Of a DNA stretch of 63,513 nt, positions 37,789-47,538 are shown one piece after another. The translations under genes were made by a program, and so were the position numbers. The notes beneath the pieces are model-generated. The model made no database searches, was not told the origin of the DNA, and saw only the letters and a list, made by a program, of their open reading frames with translations. Source of the DNA: Paenibacillus antarcticus. Lineage in GTDB: Bacteria; Bacillota; Bacilli; Paenibacillales; Paenibacillaceae. Location: positions 1-63,513 of the forward strand of contig NZ_LVJI01000028.1 of assembly GCF_001637225.1 (NCBI RefSeq). The letters are read 5' to 3'. Numbering within the stretch: the first letter of the stretch is position 1; the number at the start of each line of letters is the position of its first letter.

Positions 37789-40299
37789 ATGGAAAAGAGA
37801 AATGTAATTAACTTCCCTGGGGTACATATGGCAGAAAGAGAAAAATCTGCTTACCCATCAGGTTCATGGATTGCACGTATGACACAGGGGAGTGTCGTTC
37901 GGCGGATAGTACATCTTGTTGCAGCTAAGAAATGGATGATCGTACTGACGTTTATGGGTTTCCTGTTAGGAAAGGCAATGATATTAGATCAGTTATCCCC
38001 TTTTGCATTAGCATTTTTTGCTGTTATTTTATTCATGCGTCGAGACTATCTTCCGGTCGTCACAGTCGCCATCATTGCAGGTAGTCTTTTTGCACCTTTT
38101 CCGATTGCCATCATTATATCCTCAGAATTGTTGATCTTCTTTCTCATTCATAAGGGGTTACAGGCTTTTGAACACGCAGAGTTATCCTATGCTCCTATCA
38201 TGGTATTTGTCTCCACGTTCTGTGTGAATCTATTCCATATTCTCTTAGGGACATCGTTAACGTGGTATTCTCTACTCATGATGACTTTGGATGCCGTACT
38301 AAGCTTTGTGCTTACGATGGTATTTATTCAAGCAATTCCGGTATTTACATATCGCAAAAAGAACTATCAACTAAAAAATGAAGAGGTCCTTTGTTTAATT
38401 ATATTGTTAGCTTCTGTCATGACGGGAGCTGTAGGTTGGAGTATTTATTCATTATCGATTGAGCATATTTTATCTCGTTACTTGATTCTGTTGTTCGCTT
38501 TCGTAGGTGGAGCATCTTTAGGCGCTTCAGTTGGCGTGGTAACAGGATTAATTCTAAGTTTGGCCGATATCACAGCCATCTATCAAATGAGTCTTCTTGC
38601 CTTTTCCGGGATGCTTGCTGGTATGTTGCGAGAAGGGAATCGAGCGACGGTAGCCGTGGGGATGCTTATAGGTTCGTCTATACTTTCAATCTATTTCATT
38701 GGTCCGGGTAATGTATTAACGTCTACTTGGGAGACTTGTGCTGCTGTTGTTCTCTTTATGCTTACACCTAAGACGGTGATTGGCATGATATCGAAATATG
38801 TACCGGGTACGCAGGACCATACGAAATCCCAGCATGAATATGCGAAGAGGGTACGTGATTTGACTGCAGATCGGGTGACGCAGTTCTCGCATGTGTTTAG
38901 ACAATTATCCCAAAGTTTTGGTCAAGTTTCAGGTGCTGGTGAAGTTAGTAAGCGTACCGAAGAAATGGATCATTTCATGAATTCTGTTACACAAGGTACT
39001 TGTTCGGGATGCTTCAAGAATGAACACTGCTGGGATACGAAGTTCTACCAAACATATAAATATATGACGGACATGATGAGTGCAGTAGAAGAGAATCCAG
39101 ATCTATCTCCTGATAAAGTTCCACATGAATGGAATAGAGTGTGTCACAAGACCGGAGATGTGCTTGCGGTCATGAAGAAACAATACCATCTCTATCAACA
39201 TGATATGCAGTGGAAGCGGCAAATATACGATAGTCGTCATTTAGTGGCCGAACAATTGTCAGGTGTATCGCAAGTGATGGATGATCTAGCACGTGAGATC
39301 AAAAGAGAAGGACAAGCAATGTACCAACAAGAAGAGGAGATTCGAGAAGCATTGGAGAAGATGGGACTTTCTGTTCATGGGATTGATATTATCAATCTAG
39401 ATTCTGGACAAGTTGAGATCGAGATTGTTCATGCGTATACGCGGGGGTATGATGAGTGCCGTAAAATCATTGCTCCACTTCTATCAAACATTCTAGATGA
39501 ACACATTGCTGTGATGCAGGAAACGGTCTCTGGTGCACGGGACGGACTAGCAACAGTCGTATTTGGATCAGCCAAAACATTTGAAATCACAACAGGGGTT
39601 GCTGGAGCTGCCAAAGGAGGAGATGTATTCTCGGGCGATAGTTTCAGTACAGTGGAGTTAGGCAATGGAACATTTGCAGTTGCTTTGAGTGATGGCATGG
39701 GTAATGGTGAACGCGCACGTCAAGAGAGCAGTACTGCACTTAATATATTGGAGCAACTACTGCAATCCGGTATGGATGAGAAATTAGCCATCAAGTCGGT
39801 TAATTCAATTCTCTTACTCCGTTCGCCAGATGAAATATATGCAACGGTAGATATGGCATTGATCGACCAATATACGGCTGAGACGACATTTATGAAGATA
39901 GGATCTACCCCGAGCTTTATCAAACGGGGGCAAGAGGTCATTGTTGTCTCCGCAAGTAATCTTCCGATTGGGATCATCCAAGAAATCGAAGTGGATTTGG
40001 TCACCATTCAGCTTCAAGCAGGTGACATTCTCATCATGATGACAGACGGTTTATATGATGCTCCAGGTTATGCGACGAACAAAGAATTGTGGATGAAACG
40101 AATTATTCAAGAGATTCAGAGTGATGATCCGCAATATATTGCAGATTGTCTGTTGGAAAAGGTTATTCGTTATCAGCAGAATCAGATCCATGATGACATG
40201 ACGGTCGTTGTAGGAAAGGTGGAACGTTTTCAGCCGAAATGGGCTACACTACACGTGCCTGGAATAACACGTATAGATCGGCCTCGCACGGTTAGCTAG
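37789..40299 (+). CDS. spoIIE: stage II sporulation protein E (PP2C phosphatase)
   Basis: 836 residues. About ten membrane segments in the first ~330 residues, a central FtsZ-interacting region, and a C-terminal PP2C-type serine phosphatase domain (SDGMGNGERARQESS, MTDGLYDAP, HDDMTVVVGKV). SpoIIE gathers at the polar septum and dephosphorylates SpoIIAA to free sigma-F in the forespore. ATG 37789 (MEKRNVINFPG) fits the AGGGCGGTG 10 nt upstream better than the in-frame GTG 37777. Spo0A-type promoter upstream. Confidence 0.96.
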   Translation: MEKRNVINFPGVHMAEREKSAYPSGSWIARMTQGSVVRRIVHLVAAKKWMIVLTFMGFLLGKAMILDQLSPFALAFFAVILFMRRDYLPVVTVAIIAGSLFAPFPIAIIISSELLIFFLIHKGLQAFEHAELSYAPIMVFVSTFCVNLFHILLGTSLTWYSLLMMTLDAVLSFVLTMVFIQAIPVFTYRKKNYQLKNEEVLCLIILLASVMTGAVGWSIYSLSIEHILSRYLILLFAFVGGASLGASVGVVTGLILSLADITAIYQMSLLAFSGMLAGMLREGNRATVAVGMLIGSSILSIYFIGPGNVLTSTWETCAAVVLFMLTPKTVIGMISKYVPGTQDHTKSQHEYAKRVRDLTADRVTQFSHVFRQLSQSFGQVSGAGEVSKRTEEMDHFMNSVTQGTCSGCFKNEHCWDTKFYQTYKYMTDMMSAVEENPDLSPDKVPHEWNRVCHKTGDVLAVMKKQYHLYQHDMQWKRQIYDSRHLVAEQLSGVSQVMDDLAREIKREGQAMYQQEEEIREALEKMGLSVHGIDIINLDSGQVEIEIVHAYTRGYDECRKIIAPLLSNILDEHIAVMQETVSGARDGLATVVFGSAKTFEITTGVAGAAKGGDVFSGDSFSTVELGNGTFAVALSDGMGNGERARQESSTALNILEQLLQSGMDEKLAIKSVNSILLLRSPDEIYATVDMALIDQYTAETTFMKIGSTPSFIKRGQEVIVVSASNLPIGIIQEIEVDLVTIQLQAGDILIMMTDGLYDAPGYATNKELWMKRIIQEIQSDDPQYIADCLLEKVIRYQQNQIHDDMTVVVGKVERFQPKWATLHVPGITRIDRPRTVS

Positions 40300-40358
40300 T
40301 TTGTGAATGAAATGAGTCCCTTAAAAAAGTATGGATCACTTAGAAACTCCTTGTTTGA

Positions 40359-40390
40359 ATTCTCTCAATTGTGGAAATGATAGAGAGAAT
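40359..40390 (+). promoter_or_regulatory. hairpin upstream of yabS
   Basis: ATTCTCTC (40359-40366) and GAGAGAAT (40383-40390) pair around 16 nt, in the 122-nt spoIIE-yabS gap, just before the yabS ribosome site. No T-run. Confidence 0.4.
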
Positions 40391-40421
40391 AAAACTTTTG
40401 CCATTGGGAGGGTGATCGGAC

Positions 40422-41162
40422 ATGAAGCAAATTTTGTTGATAACAGATGGATGTTCAAATATGGGAGTCAGCCCAATTCTAGCCGCAACACATGCACTAG
40501 AAGACGGTATAACCGTGAATGTGGTAGGTGTCGTAGATTACGGTACCATTGGTGAGCTTGGTAGTATAGAAATTGCTGATATTGCCAAAGCAGGCGGGGG
40601 AATTAGTCGAATAGTTGGAACTCAGAAGTTAGCACAAACAATGCAAATGATGACTCGGAAGACGGTTGTGCAGACCATACAACAAGCCGTTAATAAAGAG
40701 TTGAAACATATATTAGGAGGATCAACGTTAGAGGATTTGCCTCCAAATCGCCGTTCACAGGTCGTTGAGGTGGTGGACGAATTAACGGAGACAACACCAC
40801 TTCAAGTTGCGTTGATCATTGATGCTAGTGCGAGCATGAAGCCAAAACTATTCGCTGTCGAGGAAGCTATACGCGATTTGATGCTAAGCTTACAGGCTCG
40901 GGAAGGTTTTAGTGAATTAGCTGTATTTCATTATCCAGGGCGACATAGTGGAGAAGATGCCATTATGAATGTGAATTGGACTTCTGATCTTGGGAAGCTA
41001 AAGTCGTTGTTCAATCGCATTAGCATGAAAGGAGCGACTCCAACAGGACCAGCGATCATGAAGGTGATTGATTTCTTCCGTTATGGTACACTAGATGAAC
41101 ATCAAGCATGGCGGGGGAATTCCGATGAGGGAGAAGGAAAACGCGGTGATTACGTCGTCTAA
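40422..41162 (+). CDS. yabS: vWA-domain protein YabS
   Basis: 246 residues. The last ~120 residues form a von Willebrand A domain with MIDAS-type LIIDASASMKPK near residue 130 and GATPTGPAI near 205. N-terminal part (KQILLITDGCSNMGVSP) is a second DxxSN-like strand. Its partner is unknown; in B. subtilis yabS stands with yabT between spoIIE and tilS. GGGAGGGTG precedes ATG 40422. The 3' end overlaps yabT by 38 nt. Confidence 0.92.
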   Translation: MKQILLITDGCSNMGVSPILAATHALEDGITVNVVGVVDYGTIGELGSIEIADIAKAGGGISRIVGTQKLAQTMQMMTRKTVVQTIQQAVNKELKHILGGSTLEDLPPNRRSQVVEVVDELTETTPLQVALIIDASASMKPKLFAVEEAIRDLMLSLQAREGFSELAVFHYPGRHSGEDAIMNVNWTSDLGKLKSLFNRISMKGATPTGPAIMKVIDFFRYGTLDEHQAWRGNSDEGEGKRGDYVV

Positions 41163-42096
41163 TCCCGAATACTCAGCGGGTACGGTGATCACGGGGAAAT
41201 GGCGAAATAGTCGTTTTGTGATCCAACGTATACTCGGAAGAGGGGCTAATGGAACTGTTTATCTGGTCCAAAAGGCAGGTTACAGGGAGCGTTATGCGCT
41301 GAAGATGGGAAATGATACGTTGGAGTTACAGTCGGAGATTAATGTTCTGACTTCACTACAGATACAGCGGAAACAAAAAGATAAGCAAGAAGGGATTGTG
41401 CATAGGCCCTATTTACTCGAAGTAGACGATTATTCAGAACGCCATCGGGAGATCCCTTTTTATGTAATGCGATACGTGGAGGGAAGCCCACTACACCGTT
41501 TCATACGCAAACGCGGACAAGAGTGGATTAGCATAGTAGGTTTACGTCTATTAGAGAAACTTCGTGAATTACATCAGTTAGGGTTCGTGTTTGGAGATTT
41601 GAAACCTGAGAATGTATTGGTATCTGAGTATGGTGAAGTGGAGCTCATCGACTATGGCGGCGTAAGTTCAATAGGCCGTAGTGTGAAACAATTTACAGAA
41701 TGGTATGACAGGGGTTATTGGAATGCCGGTACTCGTGGAAGCGACGAAGGGTATGACCTGTTTGCCTTTGCTATTCTTTGTATTCATCTAATTCATGGAG
41801 AAGGTCTGCGTGCTATCGCTACACAGCATCTTCCTCAGACGCGTAGCGTGTCGGATCTACTCTTTCTTGTTCAGCGAAGTCAAAAGCTGAAGCCTTACGC
41901 GGGTTGGTTGACCAAAGCGATTCGTGGAGAATTTGAAGGGTCAGATCAAGCTTGGAATCTATGGAAGCAACAAATAAATAAACCTGTATTCGCTAAAAAC
42001 AAGCCCTCACATAAGACACCTCGTTGGTTAAGATATGCCTTTACTTTTTCATTCTTACTGTTATGTGGTGTCGTATGCTTGGCGGTTTGGTTATAA
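41125..42096 (+). CDS. yabT: Hanks-type Ser/Thr kinase YabT
   Basis: About 323 residues. Kinase fold to about 270 (GRGANGTVYLV glycine loop, YALKM lysine, FGDLKPENVL catalytic loop, LIDYGG in place of DFG), then a basic linker and one C-terminal membrane segment near 295-320. B. subtilis YabT is a DNA-stimulated sporulation kinase with RecA as a substrate. HRD is replaced by FGD, as in other YabT-like kinases. ATG 41125 has GGGGGA 7-8 nt upstream; the longer frame from 41095 is not needed. Confidence 0.92.
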   Translation: MREKENAVITSSNPEYSAGTVITGKWRNSRFVIQRILGRGANGTVYLVQKAGYRERYALKMGNDTLELQSEINVLTSLQIQRKQKDKQEGIVHRPYLLEVDDYSERHREIPFYVMRYVEGSPLHRFIRKRGQEWISIVGLRLLEKLRELHQLGFVFGDLKPENVLVSEYGEVELIDYGGVSSIGRSVKQFTEWYDRGYWNAGTRGSDEGYDLFAFAILCIHLIHGEGLRAIATQHLPQTRSVSDLLFLVQRSQKLKPYAGWLTKAIRGEFEGSDQAWNLWKQQINKPVFAKNKPSHKTPRWLRYAFTFSFLLLCGVVCLAVWL

Positions 42097-42135
42097 GGGA
42101 GTATACGAGTTTAAGGTAAAAGGAGCATACGAAAC

Positions 42136-43557
42136 ATGAGAATGCACCTCTTGGTAGAGCATGTTCTTCGCACTGCGGAAGAACAGGGCCTATGGCTCCC
42201 TCACGATACCATTATAGTCGCAGTCTCCGGCGGACCGGATTCTGTGGCTCTTTTGCATATTATGCATGAAATATCACAACGCCATATGCCATTGAAGCTC
42301 ATATGCGCTCATGTCCATCATGGTTTTCGAGTGGAATCGGATGAAGAGGCTCTGATGGTGGAGCATATGGCAGCTAAGCTCGATATTCCATTTGTAATGG
42401 AGGCTGTTGATGTTCCTGCTTATATGATAAAAAGTGGAAAAGGTACTCAGGAGGCCGCAAGGGATAAAAGATATGAGTTTCTTATTAAAACAGCTATGAA
42501 ATATGGTGCCCGTTCTATCGCAACGGCCCATCATGCGGACGATCAAGCAGAAACGGTTCTTCTTCATCTATTACGAGGAAGTGGTCCATCTGGTCTTATT
42601 GGCATGAAGTTTAATAGAATGATAAAAAATGTGGAACTTATCCGTCCTCTTTTACGTATATACAAAACAGCCTTGGTTGATGTATGTGAAAACGAAGGTC
42701 TAGTGTACGCCATTGATGAGAGTAACTTGCAAACGAAGTATCGACGTAATGAGATCCGTCTGGATATACTCCCTTTTTTAGGGCAATATAATGGACAGAT
42801 TACACAGGCTTTGAATCAATTATCCAATGTAATGACCGCTGAGGACGATTATATGGAGCAGGCAGCTGCGAAGTTGTACCATGAATTGGTGCGTAAAGTC
42901 GGTGAAAGGTTCACCTTTAGCGTATCTTCCTTTTCAGACCTACATGTCGCTTTACAACGGAGGTTGATTAAACTAATATTAAATTACATGTCAGTGGACT
43001 CTGAGCTCACTGATTATAACAAGATCGAGACCCTTCGCGATGCCATAACACAGAAAGCTCCTTCGACGTGGAGCCGAGACCTAGGTGGGGGATTCGTCTG
43101 TATACAGGAATATGATGTCGTTACATTTCAGCCTAAGTCATTTATGCAGAGAGTAAGGTATACATATCAACTTAATGCAGTTGTACCCGAACTTAAGGTA
43201 AGCGAAATTGGGAAGATCTTGAGAATGGTAGTCTATTCGAGAGAACAGAAGTCATGGTCACGAGCTGAATTACAAGGTCACGAAGCGGTGTTTGACGCAG
43301 ATCAATTATCTTTGCCCTTGACCTTGCGATGTAGGCAGGATGGCGATACCATGAAAGTGATGGGATTAAACGGTAGCAAAAAGGTGAAGGATATCCTTAT
43401 GGATGATAAAGTGCCTCCATCCATACGTGCTCAAATTCCTATGATCGTTGATGGTAATAACCAAATGGTTTGGATACCAGGAATACGACGATCTATCCAT
43501 GCACCTGTCAATCAGCATACGACTTCTATTCTTCATATGTCTCTTGAAGATGCATAA
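42136..43557 (+). CDS. tilS: tRNA(Ile)-lysidine synthase
   Basis: 473 residues. Adds lysine to C34 of tRNA-Ile(CAU) so that it reads AUA, essential. PP-loop AVSGGPDSVALLHI near residue 31-42; H-H-G (CAHVHHGFR), GHGTQEAARDKRY-like KGTQEAARDKRYEF, and ATAHHADDQAETVLLHLLRGSG are diagnostic. C-terminal region (about 380-470) is TilS-specific. AAAGGAG lies 10-11 nt before ATG 42136. tilS-hprT-ftsH is a conserved trio. Confidence 0.96.
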   Translation: MRMHLLVEHVLRTAEEQGLWLPHDTIIVAVSGGPDSVALLHIMHEISQRHMPLKLICAHVHHGFRVESDEEALMVEHMAAKLDIPFVMEAVDVPAYMIKSGKGTQEAARDKRYEFLIKTAMKYGARSIATAHHADDQAETVLLHLLRGSGPSGLIGMKFNRMIKNVELIRPLLRIYKTALVDVCENEGLVYAIDESNLQTKYRRNEIRLDILPFLGQYNGQITQALNQLSNVMTAEDDYMEQAAAKLYHELVRKVGERFTFSVSSFSDLHVALQRRLIKLILNYMSVDSELTDYNKIETLRDAITQKAPSTWSRDLGGGFVCIQEYDVVTFQPKSFMQRVRYTYQLNAVVPELKVSEIGKILRMVVYSREQKSWSRAELQGHEAVFDADQLSLPLTLRCRQDGDTMKVMGLNGSKKVKDILMDDKVPPSIRAQIPMIVDGNNQMVWIPGIRRSIHAPVNQHTTSILHMSLEDA

Positions 43558-43627
43558 GCGCAACAAATTGGTTAATAGTAATGGTTGGTGTAATACTTTC
43601 ATAGTTTAACGTAGGGGGTTCAGTCAG

Positions 43628-44167
43628 TTGCAGAATGATATACTAGAAGTACTCATCAGTGAAGAAGACATCCGGGAGAAGGTTGCAGAACTCGGACGTA
43701 AGTTAAGTGCCGAATATGCAGGTCGTAATCCTCTTGTGATATGCGTTCTAAAAGGTGCCTTTATTTTTATGGCAGATTTGGTTAAGACGATAACAGTGCC
43801 GATTGAACTTGATTTTATGGCAGTGTCTAGTTATGGGGCAGCCACTAAATCAACGGGCATTGTCAAAATCATTAAAGATCTAGACGTTCCTGTTGAAGGA
43901 CGGGATGTATTGATCGTAGAAGATATTATCGATAGTGGACTTACACTAAGTTACCTCATTGAAATGCTAAATAATCGTAATGCAAAATCTACACGAGTCG
44001 TTACGTTATTTGACAAACCAGTTGGCCGTACGGTAGATTTACAAGCAGATTATACAGGATTTATACTACCTGATGCTTTCGTAGTCGGTTATGGTTTAGA
44101 TTTTGCAGAGAAGTACCGGAACCTACCTTATGTAGGTGTACTTAAACCGGAAATTTACACAACTTAA
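43628..44167 (+). CDS. hprT: hypoxanthine-guanine phosphoribosyltransferase
   Basis: 179 residues. Salvages hypoxanthine and guanine with PRPP. VLIVEDIIDSGLTLSYL near residue 96-112 is the PRPP loop; FMAVSSYGAATKSTG the flexible loop. TTG 43628 follows TAGGGGG. Between tilS and ftsH as in B. subtilis. Confidence 0.95.
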   Translation: MQNDILEVLISEEDIREKVAELGRKLSAEYAGRNPLVICVLKGAFIFMADLVKTITVPIELDFMAVSSYGAATKSTGIVKIIKDLDVPVEGRDVLIVEDIIDSGLTLSYLIEMLNNRNAKSTRVVTLFDKPVGRTVDLQADYTGFILPDAFVVGYGLDFAEKYRNLPYVGVLKPEIYTT

Positions 44168-44261
44168 TACAGTTTATTTATAACTTCTTGTCAGATGCCT
44201 CTATTGAGACATACTGGCAGGTTATGGTAAAATAACTTAGTGTCTTGAGAGGAGGTAGGGG

Positions 44262-46322
44262 ATGAATCGGTTCATCCGTAATTCTGGTTTTTATTTGATT
44301 CTATTTTTAGTCGTGGTGGGTATTGTACAATTCCTCAGCAATAGTAATGAAGCCGCTGATGCCCCTAAATATAACCAGTTACGCCAGCAGATTCAGGCTG
44401 ATAACATCGCTGAGATGGAAGCGCAATTTGATAATTACGCCTATCTAGTGACTGGTAAATATAAGAAGGCACCAGAAGGTAAGTCTGATAGTTTCATGAC
44501 TTATATTCCTGGAACTGAGTTTGCAGTGAATGAAATGACTGAAGCGAGTGCTAAGAACGGTTTCAGCTTTGCAGTGAAGCCGATGGAAGGTCAGAGTATT
44601 TGGTTAACATTACTGTCCTCCTTTGTTCCATTGATTCTTATGTTCGTTCTCTTCTTCTTCATATTCAATCAATCGCAAGGCGGCGGCGGCAAAGTGATGA
44701 ACTTTGGCAAGAGCAAAGCCCGGTTATATAATGAAGAGAAGAAGAAAGTCTCATTTGAGGACGTTGCAGGTGCTGATGAAGAGAAACAAGAGCTCGTTGA
44801 AATTGTTGACTTCTTGAAAGATCCTCGTAAATTTGCAGCTGTAGGTGCTCGTATTCCTAAAGGGGTACTACTAGTAGGACCTCCGGGAACAGGTAAAACG
44901 TTGTTAGCTCGTGCAGTCGCAGGGGAAGCGGGAGTACCTTTCTTTAGTATTTCAGGTTCTGACTTTGTAGAAATGTTCGTTGGGGTAGGAGCTTCACGTG
45001 TTCGCGATTTGTTCGAGAATGCGAAGAAGAATGCACCATGTATTATCTTTATTGATGAAATTGATGCTGTAGGACGTCAACGTGGCGCTGGTCTAGGTGG
45101 CGGACATGATGAACGTGAACAGACACTCAATCAGTTACTTGTAGAAATGGACGGTTTTGGTGGTAATGAAGGTATTATTATCGTTGCTGCAACCAACCGT
45201 GCTGACATATTAGATCCGGCATTGCTACGTCCCGGACGTTTCGACCGTCAAATTACGGTAGATCGCCCAGATGTTAAGGGTCGCGAAGCAGTATTGAAAG
45301 TACATGCACGTAATAAACCAATGACAGAAGATGTAAGAATGGATGTCATTGCTAAGCGTACGACTGGATTCAGCGGTGCAGATTTGGAGAATTTACTTAA
45401 TGAATCTGCCTTGATTGCTGCACGTCGTAATCGTAAAGATATCTCGATGGATGAAGTAGATGAAGCCATTGATCGTATCATTGTAGGAACACAGAAACGT
45501 AGTCGTGTCATCAGTGATCGCGAGAAACGAATTGTTGCCTATCATGAAGCAGGTCATACGATTGCAGGTTATTTCTTAGAACATGCCGATACGGTTCACA
45601 AGGTTACAATCATCCCGCGCGGACGCGCAGGCGGATATGTGATCATGCTTCCGAAGGAAGATCGTATGCTTGTTACGAAGAACGAATTGCTGGATAGAGT
45701 TACAGGGCTCCTTGCTGGACGTGTAGCAGAAGAAATTTTCATCGGAGAAATTGGTACAGGTGCTTACAGTGACTTCCAACAAGCCACAGGCATTGTACGT
45801 AGCATGATCATGGAATACGGGATGAGCGAAAAGCTCGGACCAATGCAGTTCGGTTCTTCTCAGGGTCAAGTATTCCTTGGAAGAGATATTGGACACGAGC
45901 AGAATTATAGTGATTCTATCGCATATGAAATTGATCAGGAAATGCAGTATTTCACCAACTACTGTTACAACCGTTGTAAGGACTTGTTGATCAAACATTC
46001 AAAAGAAATGCATCTTATTGCAAATACCCTATTGGAAGTAGAAACCTTGGAAATTGATCAGATTAAACAACTGATTGAAACCGGATCTATTTCAGATAAG
46101 GTTGCTAAGTCTACTGAGACTACACCAACCGAAGTGGGTACGCCAATAGTAGAAACTGTGGGTGATGTTACGGTTCGCATTCTTCCTAAGAGTGATGAAA
46201 CAGACGTAACTCCGACAGGAGATATTCCAAACACGACTTCGATACCGAATTCAGTTGATCGTGATTCTAACGATCCTAGCGATTCAGGCAATGAAGGCGG
46301 AACACCACCAGAAATTAAATAG
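44262..46322 (+). CDS. ftsH: ATP-dependent zinc metalloprotease FtsH
   Basis: 686 residues. Two membrane segments (about 8-26 and 112-136) flank an extracytoplasmic domain; then AAA+ ATPase (GPPGTGKTLLARA near 205, IIFIDEIDAVGRQRG, RPGRFDRQI with arginine finger) and HEAGH zinc site near 432. Degrades misfolded membrane proteins and regulators. AGGAGGTAGGGG lies before ATG 44262. The last ~80 residues are a Thr/Pro/Asp-rich unstructured tail. Strong terminator at 46349. Confidence 0.97.
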   Translation: MNRFIRNSGFYLILFLVVVGIVQFLSNSNEAADAPKYNQLRQQIQADNIAEMEAQFDNYAYLVTGKYKKAPEGKSDSFMTYIPGTEFAVNEMTEASAKNGFSFAVKPMEGQSIWLTLLSSFVPLILMFVLFFFIFNQSQGGGGKVMNFGKSKARLYNEEKKKVSFEDVAGADEEKQELVEIVDFLKDPRKFAAVGARIPKGVLLVGPPGTGKTLLARAVAGEAGVPFFSISGSDFVEMFVGVGASRVRDLFENAKKNAPCIIFIDEIDAVGRQRGAGLGGGHDEREQTLNQLLVEMDGFGGNEGIIIVAATNRADILDPALLRPGRFDRQITVDRPDVKGREAVLKVHARNKPMTEDVRMDVIAKRTTGFSGADLENLLNESALIAARRNRKDISMDEVDEAIDRIIVGTQKRSRVISDREKRIVAYHEAGHTIAGYFLEHADTVHKVTIIPRGRAGGYVIMLPKEDRMLVTKNELLDRVTGLLAGRVAEEIFIGEIGTGAYSDFQQATGIVRSMIMEYGMSEKLGPMQFGSSQGQVFLGRDIGHEQNYSDSIAYEIDQEMQYFTNYCYNRCKDLLIKHSKEMHLIANTLLEVETLEIDQIKQLIETGSISDKVAKSTETTPTEVGTPIVETVGDVTVRILPKSDETDVTPTGDIPNTTSIPNSVDRDSNDPSDSGNEGGTPPEIK

Positions 46323-46348
46323 TGATTAGTGTATTTTCTAATCATGTG

Positions 46349-46393
46349 AGAACCCCGTATAACATGAACGTGTTATACGGGGTTCTTTTTTTT
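46349..46393 (+). terminator. ftsH: ftsH terminator
   Basis: AGAACCCCGTATAACA and TGTTATACGGGGTTCT form a 16-bp perfect stem around TGAACG, then TTTTTTT. Confidence 0.95.
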
Positions 46394-46412
46394 GTAGGGG
46401 TGGTTGAGTTGA

Positions 46413-46441
46413 TTGACAGAGTGGTGAACGTTGTGTAAATT
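46413..46441 (+). promoter_or_regulatory. nadA: nadA promoter
   Basis: TTGACA (46413-46418), 17 nt, TAAATT (46436-46441). Good -35, weak -10; transcription would start near 46448. Confidence 0.55.
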
Positions 46442-46442
46442 A

Positions 46443-46455
46443 GTTGTTAAACAAC
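46443..46455. promoter_or_regulatory. nadA: palindrome at the nadA start point
   Basis: GTTGTT-A-AACAAC, a perfect 13-bp palindrome just after the -10 box. A repressor such as an NAD-responsive regulator could bind here; not a match I can assign to a known NiaR site. Confidence 0.5.
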
Positions 46456-46560
46456 AAAGACCTTCTTGGTTGGACTTGATTGGTAAGTAAGAGAATATAT
46501 TAGATTAGCATGACATATGTGATTGATAAATGATGGGTACATATAGAGGGGGAAATACGT

Positions 46561-47499
46561 ATGGAAGCTCTCGCACTAGAGCGTAAGGCGGAACAGAATA
46601 GAGAACTGCGCGAACGACTCATGGAATTAAAGAAAGAACGGAATGCCATTATTTTAGCTCATTATTATCAACGTGACGAAATACAAGAAGTAGCAGATTT
46701 TCGCGGCGATTCATTTCTACTTGCACAAAAGGCTGCTCAGACGGATGCAGAGGTTATTGTATTCTGTGGTGTACATTTCATGGGGGAAAGTGCCAAGATT
46801 CTTGCGCCCAATAAGACAGTATTAATACCTGATGAACGCGCAGGGTGTCCTATGGCCGACATGGTCAATGTAGATGGACTTCGGAAGCTGAAAGCACAAC
46901 ATCCTAACGCTAAGGTTGTCACGTATATAAATTCTTCTGCAGAAATCAAGGCGGAGACAGATATTTGCTGTACGTCAGCTAATGCGGTTAGAGTAATTCA
47001 GTCTGTTGATTCGGACGAAATCATCTGGGTACCTGATAAAAACTTAGGTCATTATGTGCAGCAACACACTGACAAGAAGTTAATTATCTGGGAAGGTTAT
47101 TGTAATACGCATGATATGCTAACTGTCAAAGATGTATATGAAATGAAGGCTAAGTATCCAGATGCTCCATTTGTTGTTCATCCGGAGTGCAGACCTGAAG
47201 TGGTTGAATTAGGAGATTTCGTAGGAAGTACTACAGCTATTCTAGAATATTGTAAGAAATCAGATGTGAAACAATTTATTGTAGGCACTGAGGATGGAAC
47301 AGGGTTCCAGCTTCGTCTAGATAGTCCTGATAAGACCTTCCACTTCGCAACTAAGTTTTTAGTATGTCCTAATATGAAGGTTAATAATCTTAAGAAATTG
47401 GTGAAGTGTCTAGAGACGATGAAGCCACAGATCTATGTACCACCGGCTATTGCCGATAAAGCACGGATTTCCCTAGAGCGCATGTTACAGGTTAAGTAG
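46561..47499 (+). CDS. nadA: quinolinate synthase
   Basis: 312 residues. Condenses iminoaspartate with dihydroxyacetone phosphate to quinolinate. Three cluster-ligand cysteines: FCGVHFMGESAKIL near 78, DICCTSANAVR near 140 and KFLVCPNMKVNN near 262. HYYQRDEIQEVADFRGDS near residue 36 is conserved. AGGGGGA precedes ATG 46561. First gene of nadABC, inserted between ftsH and coaX; in B. subtilis nadBCA is elsewhere. Confidence 0.96.
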   Translation: MEALALERKAEQNRELRERLMELKKERNAIILAHYYQRDEIQEVADFRGDSFLLAQKAAQTDAEVIVFCGVHFMGESAKILAPNKTVLIPDERAGCPMADMVNVDGLRKLKAQHPNAKVVTYINSSAEIKAETDICCTSANAVRVIQSVDSDEIIWVPDKNLGHYVQQHTDKKLIIWEGYCNTHDMLTVKDVYEMKAKYPDAPFVVHPECRPEVVELGDFVGSTTAILEYCKKSDVKQFIVGTEDGTGFQLRLDSPDKTFHFATKFLVCPNMKVNNLKKLVKCLETMKPQIYVPPAIADKARISLERMLQVK

Positions 47500-47538
47500 C
47501 ATGCGCTACTCTTTCTCTTAAGACAGGTGAACAAAGTT

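Noticed and set aside
45576..45998. 140-residue - strand ORF opposite ftsH
   Set aside because: Antisense shadow of a highly conserved gene.
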